The notes beneath the pieces were generated by a model. It ran no database searches. It was given only the letters and a program-made list of their open reading frames with translations, and was not told the DNA's origin. A DNA stretch of 64,000 nucleotides from Wenyingzhuangia fucanilytica (GTDB taxonomy: Bacteria > Bacteroidota > Bacteroidia > Flavobacteriales > Flavobacteriaceae). A program made the position numbers and the translations under genes. Location of the stretch: assembly GCF_001697185.1 (NCBI RefSeq), contig NZ_CP014224.1:2836501-2900500 (forward strand), given 5' to 3'. The stretch's first letter is position 1, and every line of letters begins with the position of its first letter. This document shows, in pieces, positions 19,146-27,655 of the stretch.

Positions 19146-22100
19146 ATGAAACAAAGCACCAACAAATACCTGATTACTGCTTTATTAATAGGACTTGTTT
19201 TTCATGGCACTGCCATGTTTTTTACATTAGAGACTACTTATGATGCTTTGATACATTTATTTTTTGCCGATCATTATGCTAATAGTTGGTTTGAACCTTG
19301 GAACTTTAAATGGTATACTGGGTTTACCGTAATGAGTTACCCTCCTTTGGTTCATCAAACCATTGCATTGTTTTCTTTAATAGGAGGTTTAAAATTTGGG
19401 CTTTTTAGCACAGCACTTATCGCTGTAGTCTTATTTATTACAGGTACTTATAGATTTTCTTTACTAATCACCTCTAACAGAAGTGCAGCAGGTTATGCAG
19501 CTATACTAGCCACACTATCTTCTACTTTTATAGAAACATTACATATTTTTGGTCAACTACCTAGTATTGTTGGAGTATCGGTTCTTTTACATGCCATGCC
19601 AGAAATTTACCTGTGGATTAAAGAGGGAAAACTAAAATATTTATTCACCTCTCTTTCTTTAATATCTGTTACAGTAACCTCGCATCATGTAACTCCAATT
19701 TTTGGAATGGTATTTTTTATATCCCCTTTGATTGGAACCGCTATCATGGATACTGCAACTCAAAAAGCAAAGGGACTAAAAAAAGTAACTATTAAAATAT
19801 TTTTAATAACCTTTAAACAGCTTAGCAAACGTGTTTTTTTATTTGTAGGATTAGCATTAACCATTATAATAAGCTGCTTAATTCCGTATTGGATTAACAG
19901 TAAAAACAATCCTATTACCCAAGTCCCAATTCCGCATGGTTCTAGGGACAATTTTACAGAAGTTACCTCATCTGGTTTGGTATTCTTTTTAATTCCTTGG
20001 GGAGTTGTTTTGTTTATACTACCTTATATTTTTTATAGATTTTACCACAAACGATATATCTTTTTTGGGATATCATTATCTATGCTAACTTTATTAGGAA
20101 CCGGGGGAACCACTCCCTTACCTAAAATGATTCTAGGAGAAAACGCTTTTAATATTTTAACTCTAGATCGATTTACTTTATGGGCAGCTATTATGTCTAT
20201 TCCAATGGTGGGAGAATTTGCCCTTAGATTTTCTGAAGGGGATTTAAAACAGCTTATACAAAAAAGATTTTCTCCAATTTATCACAGACTATCAGGTGGG
20301 TTTTTAGCATTCTCATTTTTATTTATGAGTGTTTTTACCATAAGCTTAGGATATTTTAGGCCTTCACAACCTCAAAAAATAAAAATACTACCCATTGTTA
20401 ACTTTCTTAATCAAGATCAACATGACCAATGGAGATACCTAACTCTAGGGTTTGGCGATCAAATGGCCTGGCTTTCTGCCAATACTAAAGCCATGACTGT
20501 TGATGGAAATTATCACTCAGCAAGAAGACTACCCGAGCTTACTACTAGAGCGGTAGAACGTTTAGAAAATTCAAAATTTCAAGGAATTGAAGGAATTGGT
20601 TCTTTACAGCAATTTTTAACTGTGCCAGAAAAATATAATTTGAAGTACATTTTTTCTAACGATAAGTTTTATGATCCTATTTTATATTTCTGTGGATGGC
20701 AAAGATTACGACAATTAGAAAACGGAATTATGGTATGGGAAAAATTAAACGTACCTCCTATTAGTGTTATTTTACCTCGGGTAGATGTAGCTACTTGGCA
20801 AAAAATACATTGGGGAACCATTCCTTTACTTACAGTAATTCTAGCTTTTTTAATTAACGCCAGAAGCTTGTTAACACGTACCTTAAAAACCAAAAAAGAT
20901 TACAGTATTGCATACATCAAAGAAAGTTATCTTTATAAAAAATTCCCTTGGAAACTTGTACTCTTTTTACATGCTTGGGTTTTATTTATTTTAATAATTG
21001 TAGCAGTTACCTGCTATTCATTTTATATTAAAAACGATTCACAAAACTCCCCAGAAAATGCCATTTTAACTTATTATGATGCTTTAGATTTTAAACGTTT
21101 TGAAAAAGCTCATAGCTTAATCAATCCAGAAAGTAATATTTCTATTGCACAATACATGCTGCAAGTTTCAGTTACTGATGGCCTTCTAAGTTCTTATGCA
21201 AAACTGGATGAAATCAATATTGATATTACTGAAAAAACAGATACAAGCGCTATTGCCTTTGTAAAAACATCTTGGATTACCGCTTTAAAAAAAGTAAACG
21301 ATAGTTGTGTTAAAACATTGGTTAAGAAAAATGGAAATTGGTTTATAAATCCTGATAACATTAACAAAGACCTACCTCCAGACCAACTGTCTGTAGAAAA
21401 CAAACCCATCTATTTTAACCAAGGGAGAAGAAGAATTACTACTGAGCAAACCTACCACGAGGATGTTTTAAAACAGCCTGTATTGGAAATTCTTAACGCT
21501 AAACTTATTAAAACAAATCATCGATATGCTATTATTGGGGAAGTTCAAAACATAGACAATGTACCGGCAGATGTTGTTTTAAAAGGAACTTTATACAACG
21601 AACAAAACAAACTTTTAGCAACCTATAATGCTAAAAACCAAGTAAAACATAAGTTACTGCCTAAAGAAATTACCTCTTTTAAAATAGATTTTGAAGGAAT
21701 TGCCTGGCTTAACTCCAATGAGAAATCTCCCAAAACCTTTGATCCAGATGAATTTACAGAAGTTAATTTAAGCGACATCCCTACAAAATTTGACTTGCAA
21801 ATAGCTGGAAATGTATCAGGGTCAGATTTATATAAAAAAGTAGCAATTTCTGATTTAAACATCACCTCATCAGAAATAAATGGATTACTCTTTAATAGTG
21901 GTACAGCACAATCAACCATACCACAATTAATTTTCACTTTTTACAACCAAGAAAAAGAACCTATTTATGTAGACGATGTTTATGTTATTGAAGGAATTAG
22001 ACAACAACGAAAACATTTTTTTGAATATAAAATTCCTCAAAATTCTACCAAAATCATCAATAGCAGCATGGAAAATTGTTTTGTAAACGGACTTCCAAAC

Positions 22101-22229
22101 CAATCTATTGCTAATAAAATTACTGAACAACGTAAGGGAAACATCCATAACCCTTTGATAAAAATAGACCATCCCCATTTCTCCTATATTAAAATAGAAA
22201 TCAACAACTATACTGGTGTTCCATATTAA
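19146..22229 (+). CDS. Large polytopic membrane protein (PTPS-related/GT-C-like) with periplasmic domains
   Basis: 1027 residues. Residues 1-400 carry about ten membrane helices, and an acidic loop (TYDALIHLFFADHY, about 30-43) sits between helices 1 and 2 as in GT-C enzymes and the '6-pyruvoyl-tetrahydropterin synthase-related' membrane family. A soluble part follows, then two more helices (about 555 and 610). After them comes an NTF2-like segment (about 635-735), an FxLYD-like beta domain (about 775-860) and a second beta domain to the end. It probably uses a polyprenyl-linked sugar outside the membrane. The next gene starts directly after its stop codon. Confidence 0.6.
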   Translation: MKQSTNKYLITALLIGLVFHGTAMFFTLETTYDALIHLFFADHYANSWFEPWNFKWYTGFTVMSYPPLVHQTIALFSLIGGLKFGLFSTALIAVVLFITGTYRFSLLITSNRSAAGYAAILATLSSTFIETLHIFGQLPSIVGVSVLLHAMPEIYLWIKEGKLKYLFTSLSLISVTVTSHHVTPIFGMVFFISPLIGTAIMDTATQKAKGLKKVTIKIFLITFKQLSKRVFLFVGLALTIIISCLIPYWINSKNNPITQVPIPHGSRDNFTEVTSSGLVFFLIPWGVVLFILPYIFYRFYHKRYIFFGISLSMLTLLGTGGTTPLPKMILGENAFNILTLDRFTLWAAIMSIPMVGEFALRFSEGDLKQLIQKRFSPIYHRLSGGFLAFSFLFMSVFTISLGYFRPSQPQKIKILPIVNFLNQDQHDQWRYLTLGFGDQMAWLSANTKAMTVDGNYHSARRLPELTTRAVERLENSKFQGIEGIGSLQQFLTVPEKYNLKYIFSNDKFYDPILYFCGWQRLRQLENGIMVWEKLNVPPISVILPRVDVATWQKIHWGTIPLLTVILAFLINARSLLTRTLKTKKDYSIAYIKESYLYKKFPWKLVLFLHAWVLFILIIVAVTCYSFYIKNDSQNSPENAILTYYDALDFKRFEKAHSLINPESNISIAQYMLQVSVTDGLLSSYAKLDEINIDITEKTDTSAIAFVKTSWITALKKVNDSCVKTLVKKNGNWFINPDNINKDLPPDQLSVENKPIYFNQGRRRITTEQTYHEDVLKQPVLEILNAKLIKTNHRYAIIGEVQNIDNVPADVVLKGTLYNEQNKLLATYNAKNQVKHKLLPKEITSFKIDFEGIAWLNSNEKSPKTFDPDEFTEVNLSDIPTKFDLQIAGNVSGSDLYKKVAISDLNITSSEINGLLFNSGTAQSTIPQLIFTFYNQEKEPIYVDDVYVIEGIRQQRKHFFEYKIPQNSTKIINSSMENCFVNGLPNQSIANKITEQRKGNIHNPLIKIDHPHFSYIKIEINNYTGVPY

Positions 22230-23417
22230 ATGAAAAAACTTTTTTTACATATTATATTTCTACTAGCCATTTGTTCCTATGCACAAAAGAGCAACATGCA
22301 ACTGCTAAATAAAAAGCTTGACTTTATTGCTGGTAGCCCTATCAATCTTGTTTTTAATAAAACAACAGACAGTATACCTAATTTATATTGTAGCAGTAGT
22401 TATGGAAATATTTTAATTAGTCCCACAATAAAAAACAATGAATTGCAGTACTTAATTCCTGATTTTATCAGTCAAAAATCTGGATATGTTTATTGGCAAC
22501 TTACTCAAGAATTTCATCACCTTAAAGGAAGCTTTTATATACACCCTACCAACAAGATTAACAATATAGAAACTTATTTAGGACCACCTAGCATTGAAGC
22601 TGGAGAAGTAGATTACGCGATGTTGGTTACCATTCCGCTAGACAACTACAATAATCCTGTTGCCAAGAATACTCCTGTTATTATTAACACAAAACACCTA
22701 AGTAATACCCAACAAAAAACTATTCCTTTTGATGGCATGATTGCTTATCAAAAAATATACAGCAATAAAACTGCAGGAAGAAGTTTTATTAGCACTAACT
22801 GTTTAAATCAGACCTCTAAAGAATATACTTTAGAAATTGTCCCTGCAAGTCCTACAAATTTTAACATTGATTCAAAAAGAGTTCATGATTTTGGAGATGG
22901 AAATCAGGTTACTCAATTTTACACCTCAAAAATTAAAGACAGATATAATAATATTGTTGCCGATGGGACTTCTGTTACTTTTAGAATAGAAAATGATAAA
23001 AAAATGTACTTGCAAACTTTTGGCACCACTATTAACGGAATTGCCACTGCAAAAATGGTTCACCCAGACCATTCAGACACCTGGAATATTCAAGCTTTTG
23101 TAGATGGTTTTGCTGTTAGCAACACTATATCTTTAACCTATAAAAATGCTGTTAAAGATTTTAATATTGAGTTTAAAAAAGACTCTAAACATTTGGTGGT
23201 CGGTCCTTTTAAAAGCTTTATGCAACAAACTCTTCCTGATGGATTAATGGTAAAAATCTCTTTATTTGAGAATGAAAAAATAATCCAGAAAATCAATTCT
23301 CAAACCGAAGATGGATTTTCCATTTTTGACTTACACACGTTTCTTAAAAAGAATAAGAATTATAACGTAAAAATTGAAGCAGCACAAATAAGTAAACAAC
23401 TAGAAATTAAACTCTAA
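22230..23417 (+). CDS. Secreted Ig-like domain protein of the exopolysaccharide locus
   Basis: 395 residues with a signal peptide (KKLFLHIIFLLAICSYAQ). The body is beta-rich; residues 110-310 look like two bacterial Ig-like (invasin/Big-type) domains, with the recurring phrase DNYNNPVAKNTPV and DRYNNIVADGTSV. No catalytic motif is visible. The ATG follows the previous stop without a gap, and the stop overlaps the next ATG by 1 bp, so the three genes are translated as a unit. Probably an envelope partner of the enzymes either side; I do not recognise a named family. Confidence 0.65.
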   Translation: MKKLFLHIIFLLAICSYAQKSNMQLLNKKLDFIAGSPINLVFNKTTDSIPNLYCSSSYGNILISPTIKNNELQYLIPDFISQKSGYVYWQLTQEFHHLKGSFYIHPTNKINNIETYLGPPSIEAGEVDYAMLVTIPLDNYNNPVAKNTPVIINTKHLSNTQQKTIPFDGMIAYQKIYSNKTAGRSFISTNCLNQTSKEYTLEIVPASPTNFNIDSKRVHDFGDGNQVTQFYTSKIKDRYNNIVADGTSVTFRIENDKKMYLQTFGTTINGIATAKMVHPDHSDTWNIQAFVDGFAVSNTISLTYKNAVKDFNIEFKKDSKHLVVGPFKSFMQQTLPDGLMVKISLFENEKIIQKINSQTEDGFSIFDLHTFLKKNKNYNVKIEAAQISKQLEIKL

Positions 23418-24937
23418 TGACTTTAAGTATTCATAAAAACATATTAAAAATATCATTATTTGTTATTTATATCACTGTAACATTACTTGTAGTATTTGGA
23501 CTTAGTGCTGTGTTTACCTATTTAAACACAGGAGCTGATAGAAATTTAATACTTCATAATAAAATACACGAAACCGTACATTACCAACCCCAAATTAATT
23601 GGGATTTATCTAACACAGAAGGGAGACAAGTTAGCAACACCACTATACAAAACTTAGAAAAAGATTATCTAAACGCATGGTATGTTAAACAAGTGGCTTT
23701 TGAAAAAAACACCAATAAAGGATTAAAAGATTATTACACAAAAAGTAGTTTAAAAAACATTTTAACCTCTATAGAAAACAATACAAAAAACAATGTACAC
23801 ATTAAAGGAACTACTTTAAACCACAATCCTTCTTTAGATTTTTTTAGTGAAGATGGTCAGCTAATTGTAATTACCGACAAAAATGTAAAAGAATACAAAA
23901 GACTATATAAAAACAATATTTTACAATTAGAAACTACAGAAGTTAACAGCTATAAAATACTCCTGTTGCTAGAAGATGGTTTTTGGAGGATTAGACAAAT
24001 TTTAAGAATTAATCCTACTAACAACAACACTTCGCAAACTCCTTTCATCAATTTAGAACAAGATATTAAAGGAATTAACTATTATCCACAAAACACCGCA
24101 TGGGATATGTTTGGTGATGATTTTGACACTCAAATTATAGACAAGGATTTTAAAATTATTAAAGATGCAGGATTAAATACCATTCGAGTTTTTATTCAGT
24201 ATGAAGATTTTGGTAAATCGGAAGTAAAACAAAATAAATTAGAAAAACTTACAAAAACATTAAACCTAGCTAGTAAAAACAACCTAAAAGTAATCATTAC
24301 GCTGTTTGATTTTTATGGAGATTACCAAGTGTTAGATTGGACTTTAAACAACAAACACGCAACTACCATTGTCAACCATTGTAAAGAACACCCTGCTTTG
24401 TTGGCTTGGGATATTAAAAACGAACCCAATTTAGATTTTGATTCTAGAGGAAAACAAAATGTTTTAGCTTGGTTAAAACAAATGATTTACCATGTAAAAA
24501 CCACAGATAGACATCATCCTGTAACCATAGGATGGTCTAATACAAAAAGTGCCACTTATTTAAGTGATATGGTTGATTTTGTAAGTTTTCATTATTACGA
24601 AGATTTAAATCAACTAGAAAAAGCTTATCAACAATTAAAGAAAGAGATTCCTACAAAAGAGATTGTGTTAGGAGAATACGGAATGTCTTCTTACCGAGGA
24701 CTTTGGAGTCCTTTTGGAAATTCTGAAAAAGATCAAGCTGAATATCATCAGCAATTTCAAGAAATAGCCCACAAAAACAAGATTCCTTTTGTTTCTTGGA
24801 CTTTGTATGATTTTAAAAAAATCCCCAAAGAAGTTGTTGGACAACTTCCTTGGAGAAAATATAATCAAAAGCATTTTGGTTTTATAAATCAATCTGGGAA
24901 AAGAAAAGCATCCTTCCAATATATTGCTAAGCCGTAA
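23417..24937 (+). CDS. Membrane-anchored GH5-like glycoside hydrolase
   Basis: 506 residues. One N-terminal membrane anchor (about 10-38), a region of about 150 residues similar in style to NTF2-like domains, then a (beta/alpha)8 domain from about 215. Its markers are GINYYPQNTAWDMF, NTIRVFIQYEDFG, the WDIKNEPN acid/base Glu, VSFHYYED and the nucleophile-type Glu in IVLGEYGMSSYRG. This is the layout of clan A cellulase-like hydrolases. Its place in a polysaccharide synthesis locus recalls the cellulase BcsZ, which trims nascent polymer. Its 3' end overlaps the convergent GT4 gene by 11 bp. Confidence 0.78.
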   Translation: MTLSIHKNILKISLFVIYITVTLLVVFGLSAVFTYLNTGADRNLILHNKIHETVHYQPQINWDLSNTEGRQVSNTTIQNLEKDYLNAWYVKQVAFEKNTNKGLKDYYTKSSLKNILTSIENNTKNNVHIKGTTLNHNPSLDFFSEDGQLIVITDKNVKEYKRLYKNNILQLETTEVNSYKILLLLEDGFWRIRQILRINPTNNNTSQTPFINLEQDIKGINYYPQNTAWDMFGDDFDTQIIDKDFKIIKDAGLNTIRVFIQYEDFGKSEVKQNKLEKLTKTLNLASKNNLKVIITLFDFYGDYQVLDWTLNNKHATTIVNHCKEHPALLAWDIKNEPNLDFDSRGKQNVLAWLKQMIYHVKTTDRHHPVTIGWSNTKSATYLSDMVDFVSFHYYEDLNQLEKAYQQLKKEIPTKEIVLGEYGMSSYRGLWSPFGNSEKDQAEYHQQFQEIAHKNKIPFVSWTLYDFKKIPKEVVGQLPWRKYNQKHFGFINQSGKRKASFQYIAKP

Positions 24938-26126
24938 TCGCTTGTGGAGCTTTTCTTGCAAAGATTGATTCAAAGTTGTTAATATACATATCTGCAATAG
25001 TACTCATTGGAAATGCTGTTGCAGCTCTGTAATTTGCTTGTCCTAAAGAAGTTCTGTAAGCTTCATTTACCACTATATTTTCTATAGCTGTAGCCAAACT
25101 ATCTACACAAGTAGGATTAAAAAACTCTCCTTTATATCCTTCATCTTGTACTAACAAAGCCAAATCTCCTAAGTCTGGCATTACAACTGCTTTACCATAA
25201 CTACCTGCTTGGTGTAATACTCCTGAACTACCTGTTGTTGCTGTGTATGGAAATACTACTACTGCACTATTTTGAAACAATGGAGCTACTTCTTCTTCTT
25301 CTACATATCCTGTAAAACGCACACCAGAAACATGCTTATATTGCTCTTGTACTCCTGCTAAATATCCTGGCACATTTGGGTTGTCTGTTCCTGCAATTAC
25401 AACTTCTAAATCTAATCCTGTGTTAGTTCTTACTTTTTCTACAGCCTCTATCATAGACTCTACTTTTTTGTAAGTTCCAAACTTTCCAAAAGTCATAATT
25501 TGTAAAGGTCCTTCTTTTGTTTTAAAACTTGGTCTTTCAGACACCTCAAAAGTACCATGTGGAATTAATACTACATTTTTTGCGTTGTATTTAGATTCTA
25601 AAATATCAACATATTTTTGCATGGTTACCGCTACAGTATCTGCTTGTAAAATTAATTTTGTTAAACTAGATCCTATAAAACTATATAATTTTTGCATCAG
25701 TTTGTTTGAGGTAAATCCGGCAGTACCTAAATCTACTTCTTCTAAAATATTGTGTAATAAAACTACCGTAGGAATTCTTTTAATTCTACAAATTAACGGC
25801 AACATTAATCCAAGAGCCGCTGCAACTTTTTTATCTCCAAACTTCATAAATTGTAAGTTGAATAATACTGCATCTGGTTTTACTTCATTAATAGCGCTAG
25901 TTACGTTTACAATATTTGTATAGCTATTAAATTTCCAACATTCTTTTACAGTAATTTTACATCCTTGCTCTTCAAAATTTAAATCTTTAGCCTCTGGAGT
26001 TTCATCTGTTAATAAAATGATTTCTGATATTTCTTGTTTTTGTCTAAAGTTTTTAACCAAGTGATATGCATACTCATTTAAAGTTACTTTACTTGGTGGA
26101 TACGATGTTACGATTGCTAATTTCAT
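24927..26126 (-). CDS. GT4-type glycosyltransferase
   Basis: The start is the ATG at 26126 (MKLAIVTSYPPSKVTLNEYA); a frame from 26165 would begin upstream of the -7 element at 26152. About 399 residues with GT-B fold: an N-terminal acceptor domain, then LIPHGTF, MTFGKFGTYKKVE (Gly-rich phosphate loop), VRFTGYVEEEEV and FPYTATTGSSGVLHQAGSYGKAVV, the E-x7-E-type donor loop region. It adds a sugar in the cytoplasm to a lipid-linked intermediate. It is preceded by repeat site C. Confidence 0.88.
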   Translation of the reverse strand: MKLAIVTSYPPSKVTLNEYAYHLVKNFRQKQEISEIILLTDETPEAKDLNFEEQGCKITVKECWKFNSYTNIVNVTSAINEVKPDAVLFNLQFMKFGDKKVAAALGLMLPLICRIKRIPTVVLLHNILEEVDLGTAGFTSNKLMQKLYSFIGSSLTKLILQADTVAVTMQKYVDILESKYNAKNVVLIPHGTFEVSERPSFKTKEGPLQIMTFGKFGTYKKVESMIEAVEKVRTNTGLDLEVVIAGTDNPNVPGYLAGVQEQYKHVSGVRFTGYVEEEEVAPLFQNSAVVVFPYTATTGSSGVLHQAGSYGKAVVMPDLGDLALLVQDEGYKGEFFNPTCVDSLATAIENIVVNEAYRTSLGQANYRAATAFPMSTIADMYINNFESIFARKAPQAITA

Positions 26127-26151
26127 AATGCTTTGTGTTTTAATTATGATG

Positions 26152-26218
26152 TAAAATTGCAACATAATCAGAGTTAAACTCTAGCATTTTAGGCTGTTAG
26201 CGGGTTCCTTTAGATGAA
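26152..26218 (-). promoter_or_regulatory. LytTR-type repeat site C with degenerate -7 element
   Basis: On the + strand TTAGGCTGT (26189-26197), 12 bp, TTAGATGAA (26210-26218). The inner half is degenerate, the outer half and its TGG extension are good. On the minus strand CAATTTTA (26152-26159) sits exactly 29 bp away and matches TAnnTTTG at four of its six fixed positions. The weakest of the six sites, supported mainly by its geometry and by a leader similar to that of site B. Confidence 0.5.
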
Positions 26219-26230
26219 TGGAAAGAGGAT

Positions 26231-27499
26231 TTATTTTTTACCATTCATCGATACTTTCTTAGTATCGATGAAAAAGAAAATAACTTGGGTGAATAGTAAA
26301 AACACCATTGCAAACATTTGTACATGCACCACTTGAGCCAAAGAAGTATGATAAAAAACTACCAACAAAACTTGTAACGCTCCAAAAACAGCAGAAACCA
26401 AAACTGGCACATACTTATCTAAAGACAAAAAGTAATAAGCAAAAATATTTGCGACTGCAAAAACTCCTGTTGCAAAAGCGTATTTCCATAATAATGGAGC
26501 AATATGCAAATAATCACCTCCAAATAATATCTGTACAATAAATGTTGGGAACATAGCACAAGCCAAAACTATAGCACTCGCAATAACAGCAATGTAAGAA
26601 ACGTATTTCATCAATACTTTTGTTGTGTCTTTTCCTTCTTTTTTAAGCTGAACCACTGTTGGTAATAATAACATCACAAACATCCAAGCTACAAAGTATA
26701 CAATACGACCTATTAAAGCTAATGAAGCATACAACCCAGCGTTATAAGCATCAAAATAATGTTTTACCAATAAGATATCACTATTATTAATGATGATTTG
26801 TGACAATTCATAAAAAGCAGTAATCACAAAAAACTTTTTTACAAGTGATAAATCTTTTTTAGGTAGCACCTCCTTGCTTGTAAACTGTGATTTGTTAAAA
26901 TTTAAAGGAAACAACCCTACTATTAAAGAAACCAAAACTCCTACTGCTATAACTACCGAAGATTGTGAGTGAAACAATAAAACCAAAATTAAGGTAAGCC
27001 CTAACCTTGTAAACATTTCTGCCTGATAAGTAATAGACAACAGCTTAAATTGTTTTTTCCCTTGAAAAAAACCTCTGTTTACACTCATTAAAAAATACAA
27101 TGGAACCCCAATTCCAAAAATGGTAAACATGGTAGAAGAAGAGGTGTGAAAAATTTCTTGTAAATCTTTAGCAAACACCACTACCATGGCTCCAAAAAAG
27201 ATTCCTACCACTACAGCGTTTTTGTAAATCTTTTTTACAAAAGCACCAAAAACAGTATCTGGCAAAGTAACCGTGAATTTCGCAGCAGCTAACTGAAAAG
27301 TCATAGCTACAAAAGACAACACCAACAACATTGTGATTAAGATTGCTGCATCAGAAAATTGCTCTGGCCCTAAAATTCGTCCCAATAAAAGATTGTATAA
27401 ATAATTTCCTCCATTAACCGTTAACACGCTTAACATAAATAACTGCTCTTGAGATAGTATTGGTTTTTTAGTGATAGAAATTGACAACATAGCTTTCAT
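26231..27499 (-). CDS. Wzx-like oligosaccharide flippase
   Basis: 422 residues from the ATG at 27499 (MKAMLSISITKK); the longer frame from 27550 would start before the -7 element at 27541-27548. About twelve hydrophobic helices, with the Wzx/MATE-type N-terminus NGGNYLYNLLLGRILGPEQFSDAA. It should move lipid-linked repeat units across the inner membrane. It lies 104 bp upstream of the GT4 gene on the same strand, and repeat sites precede each. An 11-bp inverted repeat (26244-26254 with 26262-26272) lies within its last codons. Confidence 0.85.
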   Translation of the reverse strand: MKAMLSISITKKPILSQEQLFMLSVLTVNGGNYLYNLLLGRILGPEQFSDAAILITMLLVLSFVAMTFQLAAAKFTVTLPDTVFGAFVKKIYKNAVVVGIFFGAMVVVFAKDLQEIFHTSSSTMFTIFGIGVPLYFLMSVNRGFFQGKKQFKLLSITYQAEMFTRLGLTLILVLLFHSQSSVVIAVGVLVSLIVGLFPLNFNKSQFTSKEVLPKKDLSLVKKFFVITAFYELSQIIINNSDILLVKHYFDAYNAGLYASLALIGRIVYFVAWMFVMLLLPTVVQLKKEGKDTTKVLMKYVSYIAVIASAIVLACAMFPTFIVQILFGGDYLHIAPLLWKYAFATGVFAVANIFAYYFLSLDKYVPVLVSAVFGALQVLLVVFYHTSLAQVVHVQMFAMVFLLFTQVIFFFIDTKKVSMNGKK

Positions 27500-27540
27500 A
27501 TTTTGGGTTAAAATTTGGTAGTGACTCATTAAATCTGATA

Positions 27541-27607
27541 CAAATTTCACCTAAACCTCTTCCAAACTAAGCTATATTTCGTTGAATTGCATTTTGCTAT
27601 CGGTGAA
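27541..27607 (-). promoter_or_regulatory. LytTR-type repeat site D with -7 element
   Basis: On the + strand TTCGTTGAA (27578-27586), 12 bp, ATCGGTGAA (27599-27607). On the minus strand GAAATTTG (27541-27548) is placed 29 bp from the inner half, matching TAnnTTTG except the first base. It should drive the flippase gene. I could not find an equally placed element for the divergent exporter gene at 27656. Confidence 0.65.
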
Positions 27608-27655
27608 TAAACGACCTAATATCATTAACTTGTAATCATCAAAAAAAAGCTACTA

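Noticed and set aside
27608-27655. Site D also driving the TPR/barrel exporter
   Set aside because: The only -7-like sequence (TAACTTGT at 27626) is at a different distance and poor. Divergent control is possible but not supported by the spacing rule.
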